A DNA stretch of 33,091 bases from a bacterium (GTDB lineage: Bacteria > Chloroflexota > Dormibacteria > Aeolococcales > Aeolococcaceae), in contig JAJZLL010000038.1 of assembly GCA_021803465.1 (NCBI GenBank), positions 1 to 33,091 on the forward strand, in the 5' to 3' direction. Below the pieces are notes generated by a model. That model was not told the DNA's origin and made no database searches. It was given only the letters and a program-made list of their open reading frames with translations. Positions 7,933 through 15,807 of the stretch are shown here, piece after piece (positions within the stretch are counted from its first letter, which is position 1; every line of letters starts with the position of its first letter). The position numbers and the translations under genes are program-made.

Positions 7933-8534
7933 CAGTGCATGCCTCCAATGAGATACACAAAGGTGAAGATGAAGATCCAGACGAGATCAAGAAAGTGCCA
8001 GAAGATGGACAGCAGGGCCAGCCGTCTTGTCGTGCCCCTGGTGAGACCAGACTTGAACAGTGTTGCGATCGTAACTGCTATCCAGAGCAGACCAACAGTG
8101 ATATGCAGTCCGTGCGTGCCCACAAGAGTGAAGAATGCGGAAAGCATGGCGCTTCTGTGCCAGCTCTCCCCATGAATGATGAGACCGTGAAACTCGAAAA
8201 GCTCCATTGTGAGGAACGTCGCTCCAAGAAGGAACGTCAGCAGGAGAAAGAGGATGACTCCGTTTCTCCTGCGGTGCTGTGCAGAAAGAATTGCCATTCC
8301 GCACGTGAAGCTGCTTGCAAGCAGCACCAGCGTTTCCACAAGCGCATATGGGAGGTCCACGATCTGCGCCATATCAGGTCCACCAGCAGTCCTTGTCCGC
8401 AGAACAGCAAACACTGCGAAGAGGCTTGCGAAGACGACACAGTCCGTCATGACATACACCCAGAAGCCAATGAGGGTTGTGATGTCCTTTTCCTGGTGCT
8501 CTGACCGTGTGAGTGGGTGGGTAGTGGCACTCAT
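7932..8534 (-). CDS. cyoC: cytochrome bo3 quinol oxidase subunit III
   Basis: A 200-residue, five-helix haem-copper oxidase subunit III of the quinol-oxidase (CyoC) length. Diagnostic stretches are GFWVYVMTDCVVFASLFAVF, LVLLASSFTCGMAI, TFLTMELFEFHGLI, FFTLVGTHGLHITVGLLWI and the C-terminal WHFLDLVWIFIFTFVYLIG. It binds no metal; it stabilises subunit I and its proton uptake. The start ATG overlaps the cyoB stop in ATGA, and the stop overlaps the cyoD start, so the subunits are likely translated as one coupled unit. Confidence 0.95.
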   Translation of the reverse strand: MSATTHPLTRSEHQEKDITTLIGFWVYVMTDCVVFASLFAVFAVLRTRTAGGPDMAQIVDLPYALVETLVLLASSFTCGMAILSAQHRRRNGVILFLLLTFLLGATFLTMELFEFHGLIIHGESWHRSAMLSAFFTLVGTHGLHITVGLLWIAVTIATLFKSGLTRGTTRRLALLSIFWHFLDLVWIFIFTFVYLIGGMH

Positions 8535-10540
8535 GCAGCAACACCTCCCTTCGCACTCCTGCCCGTTCCAGTAAGGAGTTCCTTCGGAATCACATACTCG
8601 GAATCATCAGTCGATGATGTGCGGTGAACCAGCATGACTATGCACAGAATTGCAGCGAGCGCTCCCAGCCAGTACATGTGCCAGACCATGGAGAAGCCGA
8701 CAAGAAAGCCTCCCATGCCAATGAAAAAGCCTGTTGGCGTGTTCATTGGGAGCATGATGTCGTCATACGGATGGGTGGCCGTAACCTGAAGCGGATCCGG
8801 CTCTCTCCCCTCCTTTGCTTCCCAGAAGGGATCTCTACTGTGCACAACAGGAGTGATGGCGAAGGTGTAGGCAGGCACTGGTGAGGGCAGGGCCCATTCG
8901 AGCGTCCTTCCATTCCACGGATCCCCAGTGAGATCCCGTCGTGCATGCCTCGTCCGTACGCTTCCCACAAAGAGTCCAACCTGGATTGCGACACCGACTG
9001 CAATGATGGCTGTACCCGCAGCTGCAACTGCGAAGAGTGGCTGCCATCCTGTTGATGCTGCGTAATGGCTCATGCGCCGTGTAACACCCATGAAGCCAAG
9101 GACGTAGAGAGGGGCGAAAGCGAGGATGAATCCGACAAACCAGCACCAGAATGACCTCTTGAGCCACTTCTCACTGAGCGTGAATCCGAATATCTTGGGA
9201 AACCAGTAGATGAGGCCCGCAAAGTCAGCGAAGAGAACTCCGCTCACAATCATGGTGTGGAAATGGGCCACAAGAAACAGACTGTTGTGAAGCTGGTAGT
9301 CAAGGCCTGGCACAGCAAGTATGACTCCTGTCACACCACCAAGCGTGAAGAGGACGACAAAGCCCATGAAGAAATACATTGGAGAAGCAAAGTGGATTCT
9401 TCCCCTGTACATTGTGGCGAGCCAATTGAAGATCTTCACTCCTGTGGGAATGGAGATGATCATGGTCGCAATGCCAAACACCGCATTCACATCCGTGCCA
9501 GCTCCCATCGTGAAGAAGTGATGCACCCAGACTGTGTACGCAAGAATGGTGATAGCGCCAAGTGCTGCGACCATCGAGGTGTACCCAAACAGCGGCTTTC
9601 TCGAGAAGGTCGCCACCACTTCGGAGAAGATGCCGAATCCTGGCATGACGAGGATGTACACTTCCGGATGTCCCCAGGCCCAGATGAGATTGACATACAT
9701 CATCATGTTGCCACCCCCACCAATGGTGAAGAAATGCGTGCCAAGCGACCTGTCTAGAAAGAGGAGCGCGAGGGTGACAGTAAGGATAGGGAAGGCGAAC
9801 ATGACTAGCGTCATGCTGCACAGCACACTCCAGACAAACATGGGCATCCGCATGAGTTTCATCCCCGGACACCGCATCCTCAGTATCGTGACGACGAAGT
9901 TGATGCCTGAGAGCATGCTCCCTATACCTGCAATCTGGAGACTCCAGATCCAGTAGTCCACACCCACACCCGGACTGAACCGCAGCTCCGACAGCGGCGG
10001 ATAGGAGAGCCAGCCAGCTGCCGAGAAAAATCCGATGCCAAGCGATGTGTTGGCGATCGCCATTCCCGCAAAAAAGAGCCAGAAGCTTGCAGCATTCATG
10101 ACGGGGAAGGCGACATCGCGTGCACCGATCTGCATTGGCACAACGAGATTGACGATTCCAAAGAGGAATCCCATCGCCACAAAGAAGATCATGATTGTGC
10201 CATGGGCGGAGAAGATCTGCTGGAAGGTTGCTGTTGGCATGATCCCACTTGACGCTCCCACTCCCGTGAGCTGCTGGGCACGGATGAGGATAGCGTCAGA
10301 CCCGCCTCGGATGAGCATGAGCATGGAAACAATGAGATACATCACGCCTATCCGCTTCGGATCCACTGTCGTGATCCACTCCTTCCAGAGCCAGTTCCAC
10401 CTCTTGAGCCTGGTAACGATGCCAGCTGCTATGAGGAGGATCGCGATCATCGAAATGAACGCGATCGTTGTCATGGGGTCGCTCGGCAGCACATGTGTCG
10501 AGAAGCGGCCAAGAAGGATATTGGCGATCAGGAGATGCAT
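8531..10540 (-). CDS. cyoB: cytochrome bo3 quinol oxidase subunit I
   Basis: The catalytic subunit (669 residues, close to E. coli's 663): oxidises quinol, reduces O2 to water and pumps protons. Ligands are present: H113 (low-spin haem), H291-E293-Y295 (WGHPEVY, CuB and cross-linked Tyr), H340/H341 (WVHHFFTMG), and H426 and H428 (VAHFH; high- and low-spin haem). The D-channel D142 (GARDVAFP) and K-channel K369 (PTGVKIFNW) are also present. Aligned to E. coli CyoB with a +7 offset, the quinol-site residues R71, D75 and Q101 are kept as R78, D82 and Q108, but H98 is replaced by T105 (PTATFQQIF versus PPHHYDQIF). The ribosome site AAGGAA lies 7 bases before the ATG. It follows cyoA after 85 bases and overlaps cyoC. 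Confidence 0.98.
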   Translation of the reverse strand: MHLLIANILLGRFSTHVLPSDPMTTIAFISMIAILLIAAGIVTRLKRWNWLWKEWITTVDPKRIGVMYLIVSMLMLIRGGSDAILIRAQQLTGVGASSGIMPTATFQQIFSAHGTIMIFFVAMGFLFGIVNLVVPMQIGARDVAFPVMNAASFWLFFAGMAIANTSLGIGFFSAAGWLSYPPLSELRFSPGVGVDYWIWSLQIAGIGSMLSGINFVVTILRMRCPGMKLMRMPMFVWSVLCSMTLVMFAFPILTVTLALLFLDRSLGTHFFTIGGGGNMMMYVNLIWAWGHPEVYILVMPGFGIFSEVVATFSRKPLFGYTSMVAALGAITILAYTVWVHHFFTMGAGTDVNAVFGIATMIISIPTGVKIFNWLATMYRGRIHFASPMYFFMGFVVLFTLGGVTGVILAVPGLDYQLHNSLFLVAHFHTMIVSGVLFADFAGLIYWFPKIFGFTLSEKWLKRSFWCWFVGFILAFAPLYVLGFMGVTRRMSHYAASTGWQPLFAVAAAGTAIIAVGVAIQVGLFVGSVRTRHARRDLTGDPWNGRTLEWALPSPVPAYTFAITPVVHSRDPFWEAKEGREPDPLQVTATHPYDDIMLPMNTPTGFFIGMGGFLVGFSMVWHMYWLGALAAILCIVMLVHRTSSTDDSEYVIPKELLTGTGRSAKGGVAA

Positions 10541-10625
10541 GATGCAGTTCCTTTTCTGGAAGAAGTGTTCGGACAGTATGGTCGTTGCCCATCGCTGGGA
10601 AACGGAATGTGGTGGTGGATGCAGG

Positions 10626-11522
10626 CTATGCCGTTACACGAGGAACCCCCTCCCCCTTCATGACATTCATGATGATCTGCTGGAAGAGCTTCGATTCTGG
10701 TACGGAGTAGTACTGGACTGCATGGTCAATCCTGGGTTTGGCAAGCTCCGTGAATGAGGGCATCGTGAGCGGAGTTCTTGCCCTGTTGCGGGTTGAGGCA
10801 GCCCAGGAGCGGAACTCCGACTGGGACACCACGTGGGTCGGAAAGGTCATTGAGGAGAAGCCGACACCACTGATGTTGGAGGACAGTCCTTCGAAAGTGC
10901 CGTTCGAGTTGGCGAGTATGTTGAGCTGTGTTTCCATGCCGGGCATCGCCATGATCTGCCCTGCAAGCTGCGGTATCCAGAGACCATTCATCGGACCGTC
11001 CGATGTGATGTGGAGACTGATGTTCTCATGTGCAGGAATGACAAGTCTGTTCGTGAGTGCGATGTGCTCAGCAGGATAGATGAAGAGCCACTGCCAGTCG
11101 AGAGAAACAGCATCAACCGTAACTGTGTGGGATGCGGGGGCCAGTGGCCGGTATGGATCTAGTGCATTCGTGCTTGTCCACGTGACAATCGAAAGCACAA
11201 GAATGAGAAGCGCAGGAATGCCCCACCAGACGAGTTCCACACGAGTTGAGGAGGCTTGCCGAGGCTCATAGCGTCCATGACTTCCTTCCCTATACCGCAA
11301 GGCAAAGCCGAACAGCATCGCAAACACTGGAATGACAACGAAGAGGCTCAGGATGACAGCGAACAGAAGCAGATGATACTGCTCAAGTGCGACACGCCCC
11401 TTGGGTTCGAGCACTGGAATGCTGACTGAGCTGAGATAGCGGTAACTGAGGTACACGCCCCCAAGACTGAGGACTGCAATGCTGACAATGCGAACACCAA
11501 GAATCCCCCTCTTGTGTCCCAT
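10626..11522 (-). CDS. cyoA: cytochrome bo3 quinol oxidase subunit II
   Basis: A 298-residue subunit II. An N-terminal helix, then the family block VLEPKGRVALEQYHLLLF, a second transmembrane helix, RVELVWWGIPALLILVLSIVTW, and a periplasmic/extracytoplasmic cupredoxin domain with VSLDWQWLFIYP, IPQLAGQIMAMPGMETQLN and SGVGFSSM, closely matching E. coli CyoA. The CuA-binding Cys-Glu-Cys motif of cytochrome c oxidases is absent, so the enzyme uses quinol, not cytochrome c. E. coli CyoA is a lipoprotein; no lipobox Cys is visible here, so helix 1 probably stays as an anchor. The start at 11522 is chosen for AGGAG 6 bases upstream. First gene of the cyo operon. Confidence 0.95.
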   Translation of the reverse strand: MGHKRGILGVRIVSIAVLSLGGVYLSYRYLSSVSIPVLEPKGRVALEQYHLLLFAVILSLFVVIPVFAMLFGFALRYREGSHGRYEPRQASSTRVELVWWGIPALLILVLSIVTWTSTNALDPYRPLAPASHTVTVDAVSLDWQWLFIYPAEHIALTNRLVIPAHENISLHITSDGPMNGLWIPQLAGQIMAMPGMETQLNILANSNGTFEGLSSNISGVGFSSMTFPTHVVSQSEFRSWAASTRNRARTPLTMPSFTELAKPRIDHAVQYYSVPESKLFQQIIMNVMKGEGVPRVTA

Positions 11523-11579
11523 TTCGATCTCCTGAGTACGCAACCAATAACGATCTCAGGGTGTCGTAGTGCGAATGGC

Positions 11580-11607
11580 ATCGTAGTACGTGACATCCTT
11601 ATGTCAT
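11580..11607 (-). promoter_or_regulatory. candidate cyo operon promoter with overlapping inverted repeat
   Basis: Reading leftward, ATGACA (bases 11607-11602, five of six to TTGACA) is followed by a 16-base spacer and TACGAT (11585-11580, four of six to TATAAT), about 60 bases before the cyoA start. An inverted repeat TGACAT-CCTT-ATGTCA (11591-11606) overlaps the -35 and spacer, and the heptamer TCGTAGT is repeated directly at 11564-11570 and 11581-11587. These could be regulator sites for oxygen or redox control; this is inference. Confidence 0.42.
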
Positions 11608-11708
11608 TAATGCTACGCCTATTCACTCATTTGCCGTTTTCATGCCCTGCAGTGGTGGATGCCAGTCAGAGTGCCAGCTGTACTGCTGCGCCACCTGTAC
11701 CAGGAAGG

Positions 11709-12308
11709 CTACAGCCGTGCAGGTGCGACATGGCGCAGTCTGAGATCTGCAGTCCTGCCTATGATGATGCCAATCTGCGGCATGCAGAACAGGGAGGGAA
11801 GGATTACAGGAATGTTGTGGATGCCAATGCCGTAGACAAGCCAGAGAAGCATGCCCACAAGTGCAATGCACCATGCAGGCAGTGACACGCCATCAACATC
11901 TCTGCTTCTGATCACTGCAACCATCTGCGGGAGAAAGTACACGGAGGGGATGGCCACCGCGAGCACATTGAGCAGCCCATGTGACAGGAAAGCACCAGCA
12001 ACAGCCATGCATGCAATGCCAACAGCCCCAGCTGCCACTCTCCCAGTATGCATGCCGCGCATGCTGAGCACCAGAAGGACAGAGCCTGAGGCGAGGCCGA
12101 TGCCCAGGTTCGCCACAAGATTCGGAAGGTTTGCAAAGGTGATTCCCCAGACAATCCAGACGAGACTGCTCGCAAGGCTCAATCCCCATGTTGCTGCGGA
12201 AACACCTGCAGTGCGTCGTTGAAAGAGCGTTCTCCCTGCCTGGGGAAGTGCCCGGGCTATGGCAAGAAGCGCTGCGGCAAATCCAACCCCTGCAATGAGC
12301 TGTGGCAT
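11709..12308 (-). CDS. PQ-loop (SWEET/SemiSWEET-like) membrane transporter
   Basis: A 199-residue, six- to seven-helix membrane protein made of two copies of a three-helix PQ-loop unit. Copy 1 has RALPQAGRTLFQRRTAGVSAATWGL (PQ at 22-23), and copy 2 has YFLPQMVAVIRSRDVDGVSLPAW (PQ at 127-128). Each is followed by a helix and a conserved LPxL segment, and a third PQ lies in FCMPQIG (177-178). SWEET and SemiSWEET proteins of this fold move sugars by facilitated diffusion; other PQ-loop proteins move amino acids, so the substrate is open. Bacterial SemiSWEETs are usually single units of about 90 residues, so a fused pair is less common. It lies 186 bases upstream of cyoA on the same strand with its own candidate promoter. 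Confidence 0.8.
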   Translation of the reverse strand: MPQLIAGVGFAAALLAIARALPQAGRTLFQRRTAGVSAATWGLSLASSLVWIVWGITFANLPNLVANLGIGLASGSVLLVLSMRGMHTGRVAAGAVGIACMAVAGAFLSHGLLNVLAVAIPSVYFLPQMVAVIRSRDVDGVSLPAWCIALVGMLLWLVYGIGIHNIPVILPSLFCMPQIGIIIGRTADLRLRHVAPARL

Positions 12309-12327
12309 CGCACCCGCATTCCCTTAT

Positions 12328-12357
12328 ATCTTATGAAAGAGGAACAACATATACCAA
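12328..12357 (-). promoter_or_regulatory. candidate promoter of the PQ-loop transporter gene
   Basis: Reading leftward, TTGGTA (12357-12352) and TAAGAT (12333-12328) are 18 bases apart, each matching four of six consensus positions. The predicted start of transcription lies about 13 bases before the ATG at 12308. The surrounding DNA is locally AT-rich. A small inverted repeat CCACAA-CACC-TTGTGG (12373-12388) lies just upstream, between this gene and the divergent patatin gene. Confidence 0.4.
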
Positions 12358-12577
12358 TGTACTACATGAATGCCACAACACCTTGTGGTGACCACTGACT
12401 CACCTGCAGTGAAAGCTCGTGGATGTGTGAAACAACCCGAATGCACTGAACTCGGAGCTCCTGCTCCTCAGAAGCTGCTCAGCAGCATATCCGCAACTCA
12501 TTCTAGGATGGAAGAGTTGGCTTTCCTGTAAACAGCGGCAAGCGACGTAGATTGATGGCAGGCACAAGGAGATCTCC

Positions 12578-13423
12578 ATGAATGCGCTGGTGCTCTCTGG
12601 CGGTGGAATCGCAGGCATAGCCTGGGAAATTGGTGTGCTTCTCGGAATTCAGGAAGCTGCACCTGACCTTGCAGCAGAGATCTGCGGATCGTCCATCGTC
12701 GTTGGCACGTCCGCTGGAGCCACAGTCGGTGCGAAACTGTCAAGTGGACTTCCCCTGGAAGAGCTGTATGAAGAGCAATGCAGGGAAAGCACAACGGAGA
12801 TCCCTGTCGACATGGATCTCGCTGCTCTCACCAGGACATTCAGCGATGCAGTAGCTGGAGTTACTGATGTGCGTGAGTCCCGCCGCAGAGTTTGCGCCCT
12901 CGCACTTGCCACTCCCCCCAAGGCAACTCAGGAAGACAGACTGCAGGCAATACGTGCCCGACTGCCGCAGCTGGATTGGCCAGAACGTGATCTCCGCATC
13001 ACTGCTGTTGATGCAACACGTGGAGAGCTCACAGTGTTCACACGCCACTCGGGAGTGACTCTCCTTGAGGCAGTCGCTGCAAGCTCAGCAGTGCCAGCCA
13101 TCTGGCCACCTGTCGTCATCAATGGTGTGCCCTATGTGGATGGTGGCGTGGTATCGCTCACGAACGCAGATCTGGCTGCTGGTGCAGACAGGGTACTCAT
13201 CCTCCGCACAAGCACCCTTCCCAGGCCAGAGGTTCCGGATCCCCTTCGAGGGGAAACAGCAAGACTTGGTGCAGCGAAGGTCGCCATTATCAATGCGGAC
13301 ATGGGATCTCTCGCTGCGTTCGGCACCAACCCGCTCTCTCCACGGAGCAGCATGGCAGCAGCTCCTGAAGGACGCCGGGTTGGACACGCTGCAGCCTCAG
13401 AGATTCTGAAGGCCTGGGGCTAG
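12578..13423 (+). CDS. patatin-like phospholipase/acyl hydrolase
   Basis: A 281-residue patatin-fold serine hydrolase, expected to cleave acyl ester bonds of lipids with a Ser-Asp dyad. The oxyanion-hole loop is LSGGGIAGIAW (7-17), the nucleophile elbow is VGTSAGA (S45) and the catalytic Asp lies in YVDGGV (D188). An ASSAVPAIWPPV segment typical of the family precedes it. There is no signal peptide, so it is probably cytoplasmic or peripherally membrane-bound. AAGGAG 7 bases before the ATG at 12578 fixes the start. The sequence resembles single-domain actinobacterial patatins. It is divergent from the PQ-loop gene and convergent with the SDR gene. The natural substrate is unknown. Confidence 0.9.
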   Translation: MNALVLSGGGIAGIAWEIGVLLGIQEAAPDLAAEICGSSIVVGTSAGATVGAKLSSGLPLEELYEEQCRESTTEIPVDMDLAALTRTFSDAVAGVTDVRESRRRVCALALATPPKATQEDRLQAIRARLPQLDWPERDLRITAVDATRGELTVFTRHSGVTLLEAVAASSAVPAIWPPVVINGVPYVDGGVVSLTNADLAAGADRVLILRTSTLPRPEVPDPLRGETARLGAAKVAIINADMGSLAAFGTNPLSPRSSMAAAPEGRRVGHAAASEILKAWG

Positions 13424-13462
13424 CAGCAGGGCACAGCCTGCGAGAACTTCACAGGATAGTGC

Positions 13463-14551
13463 CTACTGGACTGACCACCCACCATCGGAGGGAATGATTG
13501 CGCCATTGATGTTCGCGCTGTCATCACTGAGAAGGTAGGTGATGAGTCCAGCAAGCTGCTCTGCCTGCGCCATGGCAGGCATGGAAGAAAGTATCTTGTT
13601 CACCCGCTCACTTCCCATTTGCGACGCAAAATGCGCCTCAATGTTCGTGGTCACTCCACCTGGAGCAACAACATTTGTCCGGATGCCATGTGGGCCATAC
13701 ATGAATGCCATGCTCTTCGACAATCCTGCGACTGCGTGCTTTGAGGTCGTGTATGCCACACCAGCAACAGATCCCTTGAGTGTCGCTTCGGAGCCGACAT
13801 TGACTATGGAACCATAACCCTGATTCAGCATGACGGGGAGTACTGCGCGTGAAAGACGCATCATCCCTTCGAGGTTCACTGCCATAACCCTCTCCCAAAC
13901 CTCGTCTGTCATCTCATGCAGTGGTGTGAAATTGTCCATGATGCCAGCAATGTTCGCAAGACAGTCTATGACTGGTCCCGCATGATCGCATGCTTCCTTG
14001 ATGAGGGACTCTTCCCGAATGTCTCCAGCGACAGTCTCGATGGTGTATTCATGGTATTCATCCCTGAAGGTGGACAGACGTTCCGCTGAGACGTCCACAG
14101 CAATGACCCGTCCTCCTTCCCGGACAATCCGCGAAGCTGTCGCCTTCCCTATGCCAGATCCAGCACCAGTGACAATGACTGTCTTGCCCGCAAATCTGCC
14201 AGGTGTGACTTGCTCCACCCAGGACTGTGGCGCGGATACAGCACTTTCTGGATGGCTCACTTCTGCCACTCCACTCCCTGTTTGCAGTGTCCGAGATTGA
14301 GCCTTTCCCACCATGTCAGCAACCATCGCATCAGTCATCTGCCCATTGCTGAGTGATGCGAGCTTCGCAAGGGTGATGCCTCGCACAGGCTGGAGAACAC
14401 TCTCCTGCTGTCCACTCTCACTGAGAATGCTTCGGAAGATCTTTCCACCCACTGGATCATCGAGCCACTCGCCAATCGTTGACTCCGCAGTCAAACCTGA
14501 TGTGGACTGTGCTCCTGCCACGCCAGCTCCTGGTGCATCGAGATCGTTCAT
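13463..14551 (-). CDS. SDR-family dehydrogenase with N-terminal helical extension
   Basis: A 362-residue protein. Residues about 120-362 form a classical short-chain dehydrogenase/reductase: TGAGSGIG nucleotide loop (128-135), VAGDIREE, ANIAGI (NAG-type), catalytic S254 (NVGSEA), Y267 and K271 (YTTSK), and a closing SDDSANINGAIIPSDGG. These enzymes oxidise alcohols or reduce ketones using NAD(P)(H). The first about 110 residues are an unusual extension, TIGEWLDDPVGGKIFRSIL then GITLAKLASLSNGQMTDAMV. From memory this resembles a small helical module found at the ends of some carboxylesterases and glucosidases; its role is unknown. AGGAG 7-8 bases upstream fixes the start at 14551. Divergent from the tiny lipoprotein gene. 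Confidence 0.9.
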   Translation of the reverse strand: MNDLDAPGAGVAGAQSTSGLTAESTIGEWLDDPVGGKIFRSILSESGQQESVLQPVRGITLAKLASLSNGQMTDAMVADMVGKAQSRTLQTGSGVAEVSHPESAVSAPQSWVEQVTPGRFAGKTVIVTGAGSGIGKATASRIVREGGRVIAVDVSAERLSTFRDEYHEYTIETVAGDIREESLIKEACDHAGPVIDCLANIAGIMDNFTPLHEMTDEVWERVMAVNLEGMMRLSRAVLPVMLNQGYGSIVNVGSEATLKGSVAGVAYTTSKHAVAGLSKSMAFMYGPHGIRTNVVAPGGVTTNIEAHFASQMGSERVNKILSSMPAMAQAEQLAGLITYLLSDDSANINGAIIPSDGGWSVQ

Positions 14552-14673
14552 GGCACCTCTCCTTTCCTTCTGGACAGCCATTCTCAATTAACCTTTACTT
14601 TACCACTACCTGTTTATTTCAACCCTCCCCCGACCTTCCTGCAAGTGCGTTACGCTGAAAGAAGGAGCCTGCC

Positions 14674-14775
14674 ATGAAATGTTCCTCTTCAATGGTGCTG
14701 CCATTCCCTGCTCGTTGGACTGGAATTGCAGTGCTCGCATTCATCCTCAGCGCATGCTGGCAGCAGCAGGGCTAG
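14674..14775 (+). CDS. tiny lipoprotein (33 aa) with almost no mature part
   Basis: A 33-residue frame: a basic/polar start (MKCSSSMVLPFPARW), a hydrophobic core (TGIAVLAFILSA) and a lipobox LSAC with Cys at position 28. Only CWQQQG would remain after signal peptidase II cleavage. AAGGAG lies 7 bases before the ATG, the best ribosome site in this part of the window. Bacterial entericidin-like and lysis lipoproteins are short in the same way, but usually keep 20 or more mature residues. Alternatively the cleaved signal peptide or hexapeptide could be a signal. Its TAG stop interlocks with the stop of the convergent gene in a shared CTAG (14772-14775). Confidence 0.6.
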   Translation: MKCSSSMVLPFPARWTGIAVLAFILSACWQQQG

Positions 14776-15665
14776 GCGAGCTCTTCCTGGGACAGGGTGA
14801 CCATTCCTCCACGCACCATTGCAGTGAAATCCATAGTCTTTCCCACACGCAGCCCTGCAGCTTCGAGTGCCATTCGGGCAGCCTTCTCGATTGGGTCAGC
14901 GGGAATGTCTGAGCCAGGCATCTGGACTTGCCGCATTTTCTGGACGTGGAACCTCTTGCCTGCTTTTTCCAGCCCCAGAAGCTCCTGCATCTTCCCGTCA
15001 GTGAAGTATCCCTTTGCACTGGCCCCTTCCGCCTCACTTCGAAGCAGCCTGCCAATGCCATCAAGGTCACTGGAGTGGCCAGTTGCGCATGCAAGCACAC
15101 CATAGGAATGCGCACTGTCCACTGCCACCACTGCTCTCAGGTCACCTGAATTGCTGTCGTGAAGTGCAAACAGATGGACCATCGCTGTGGGCCGCTCAAT
15201 TGCAGCAGCTCCCCTTTCAAGAAGATGTGGTGCAAGTACCCCCTCAAGCCAGCGTTCAATATCCTTCCCATTCCGCAGCTTCGAACTCGATACAGGCACA
15301 GTGAAGCATCCGTTGGACGCATTCCGCTGCAGTACTGAGCACGACACCTGCCTGTGCTCCACATCCACTGTGAGAACGATTCGCTGTGGACTGGTATACG
15401 CTCCCACTGTGAATGCGCACCCCCCTCCATGCTGCAGTGCGTCTGGGAGGAGACTGCCTGATGGGCCAAACCATTCAGGAACAAGCTGCTGTGCACCATC
15501 TGGTGTCTGATACAGCGCATGGGCTGAGGCACAGCGCCCAACACACTTTCTGACAAGGTTCAGAAGCCGCTTTGCGTGAGCCGCCTGGCTGCTGCCCTGA
15601 GAACTTCCCCCTCCAAAGACTCCCCGACCAGGACCCTGGAAGAGCCACCATGCTGCCACTGCCAT
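14772..15665 (-). CDS. hypothetical protein (297 aa), no recognised domain
   Basis: A 297-residue protein I cannot assign. The N-terminus (MAVAAWWLFQGPGRGVFGGGSSQG) has a short hydrophobic patch followed by a Gly/Ser-rich linker. The body is mixed alpha/beta, with HLFALHDSNSGDLRAVVAVDSAH, then a helical C-terminal half (IGRLLRSEAEG, MQELLGLEKAGKRF, PIEKAARMALEAAGL). The start at 15665 is preferred over the ATG two codons upstream because GGGAG then lies 6 bases away instead of touching it. It is divergent from the 150-residue hypothetical gene and convergent, with an interlocked stop, with the tiny lipoprotein. Coding is supported by long continuous composition typical of the region; function unknown. 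Confidence 0.75.
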   Translation of the reverse strand: MAVAAWWLFQGPGRGVFGGGSSQGSSQAAHAKRLLNLVRKCVGRCASAHALYQTPDGAQQLVPEWFGPSGSLLPDALQHGGGCAFTVGAYTSPQRIVLTVDVEHRQVSCSVLQRNASNGCFTVPVSSSKLRNGKDIERWLEGVLAPHLLERGAAAIERPTAMVHLFALHDSNSGDLRAVVAVDSAHSYGVLACATGHSSDLDGIGRLLRSEAEGASAKGYFTDGKMQELLGLEKAGKRFHVQKMRQVQMPGSDIPADPIEKAARMALEAAGLRVGKTMDFTAMVRGGMVTLSQEELA

Positions 15666-15807
15666 TTCCATCTCCCTCTCTCATGCTGTGGGAAAAGCAT
15701 AGCAGTGCTGCATGCATGACAGCAGTACCCAGACTTTGTCTGTCGAGTGTCCGTCAAGCACTGTCAGGGTGAGACATGTGGACGCATACTGATGAGGATC
15801 TGACACT

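Noticed and set aside
10626-11522. Cytochrome c oxidase (caa3/aa3) subunit II
   Set aside because: The CuA Cys-Glu-Cys motif and cytochrome c domain are absent and the match is to the quinol oxidase CyoA.
13426-13441. GCAGG/CCTGC hairpin between patatin and SDR genes
   Set aside because: 5-bp stem, no T-run, expected by chance.
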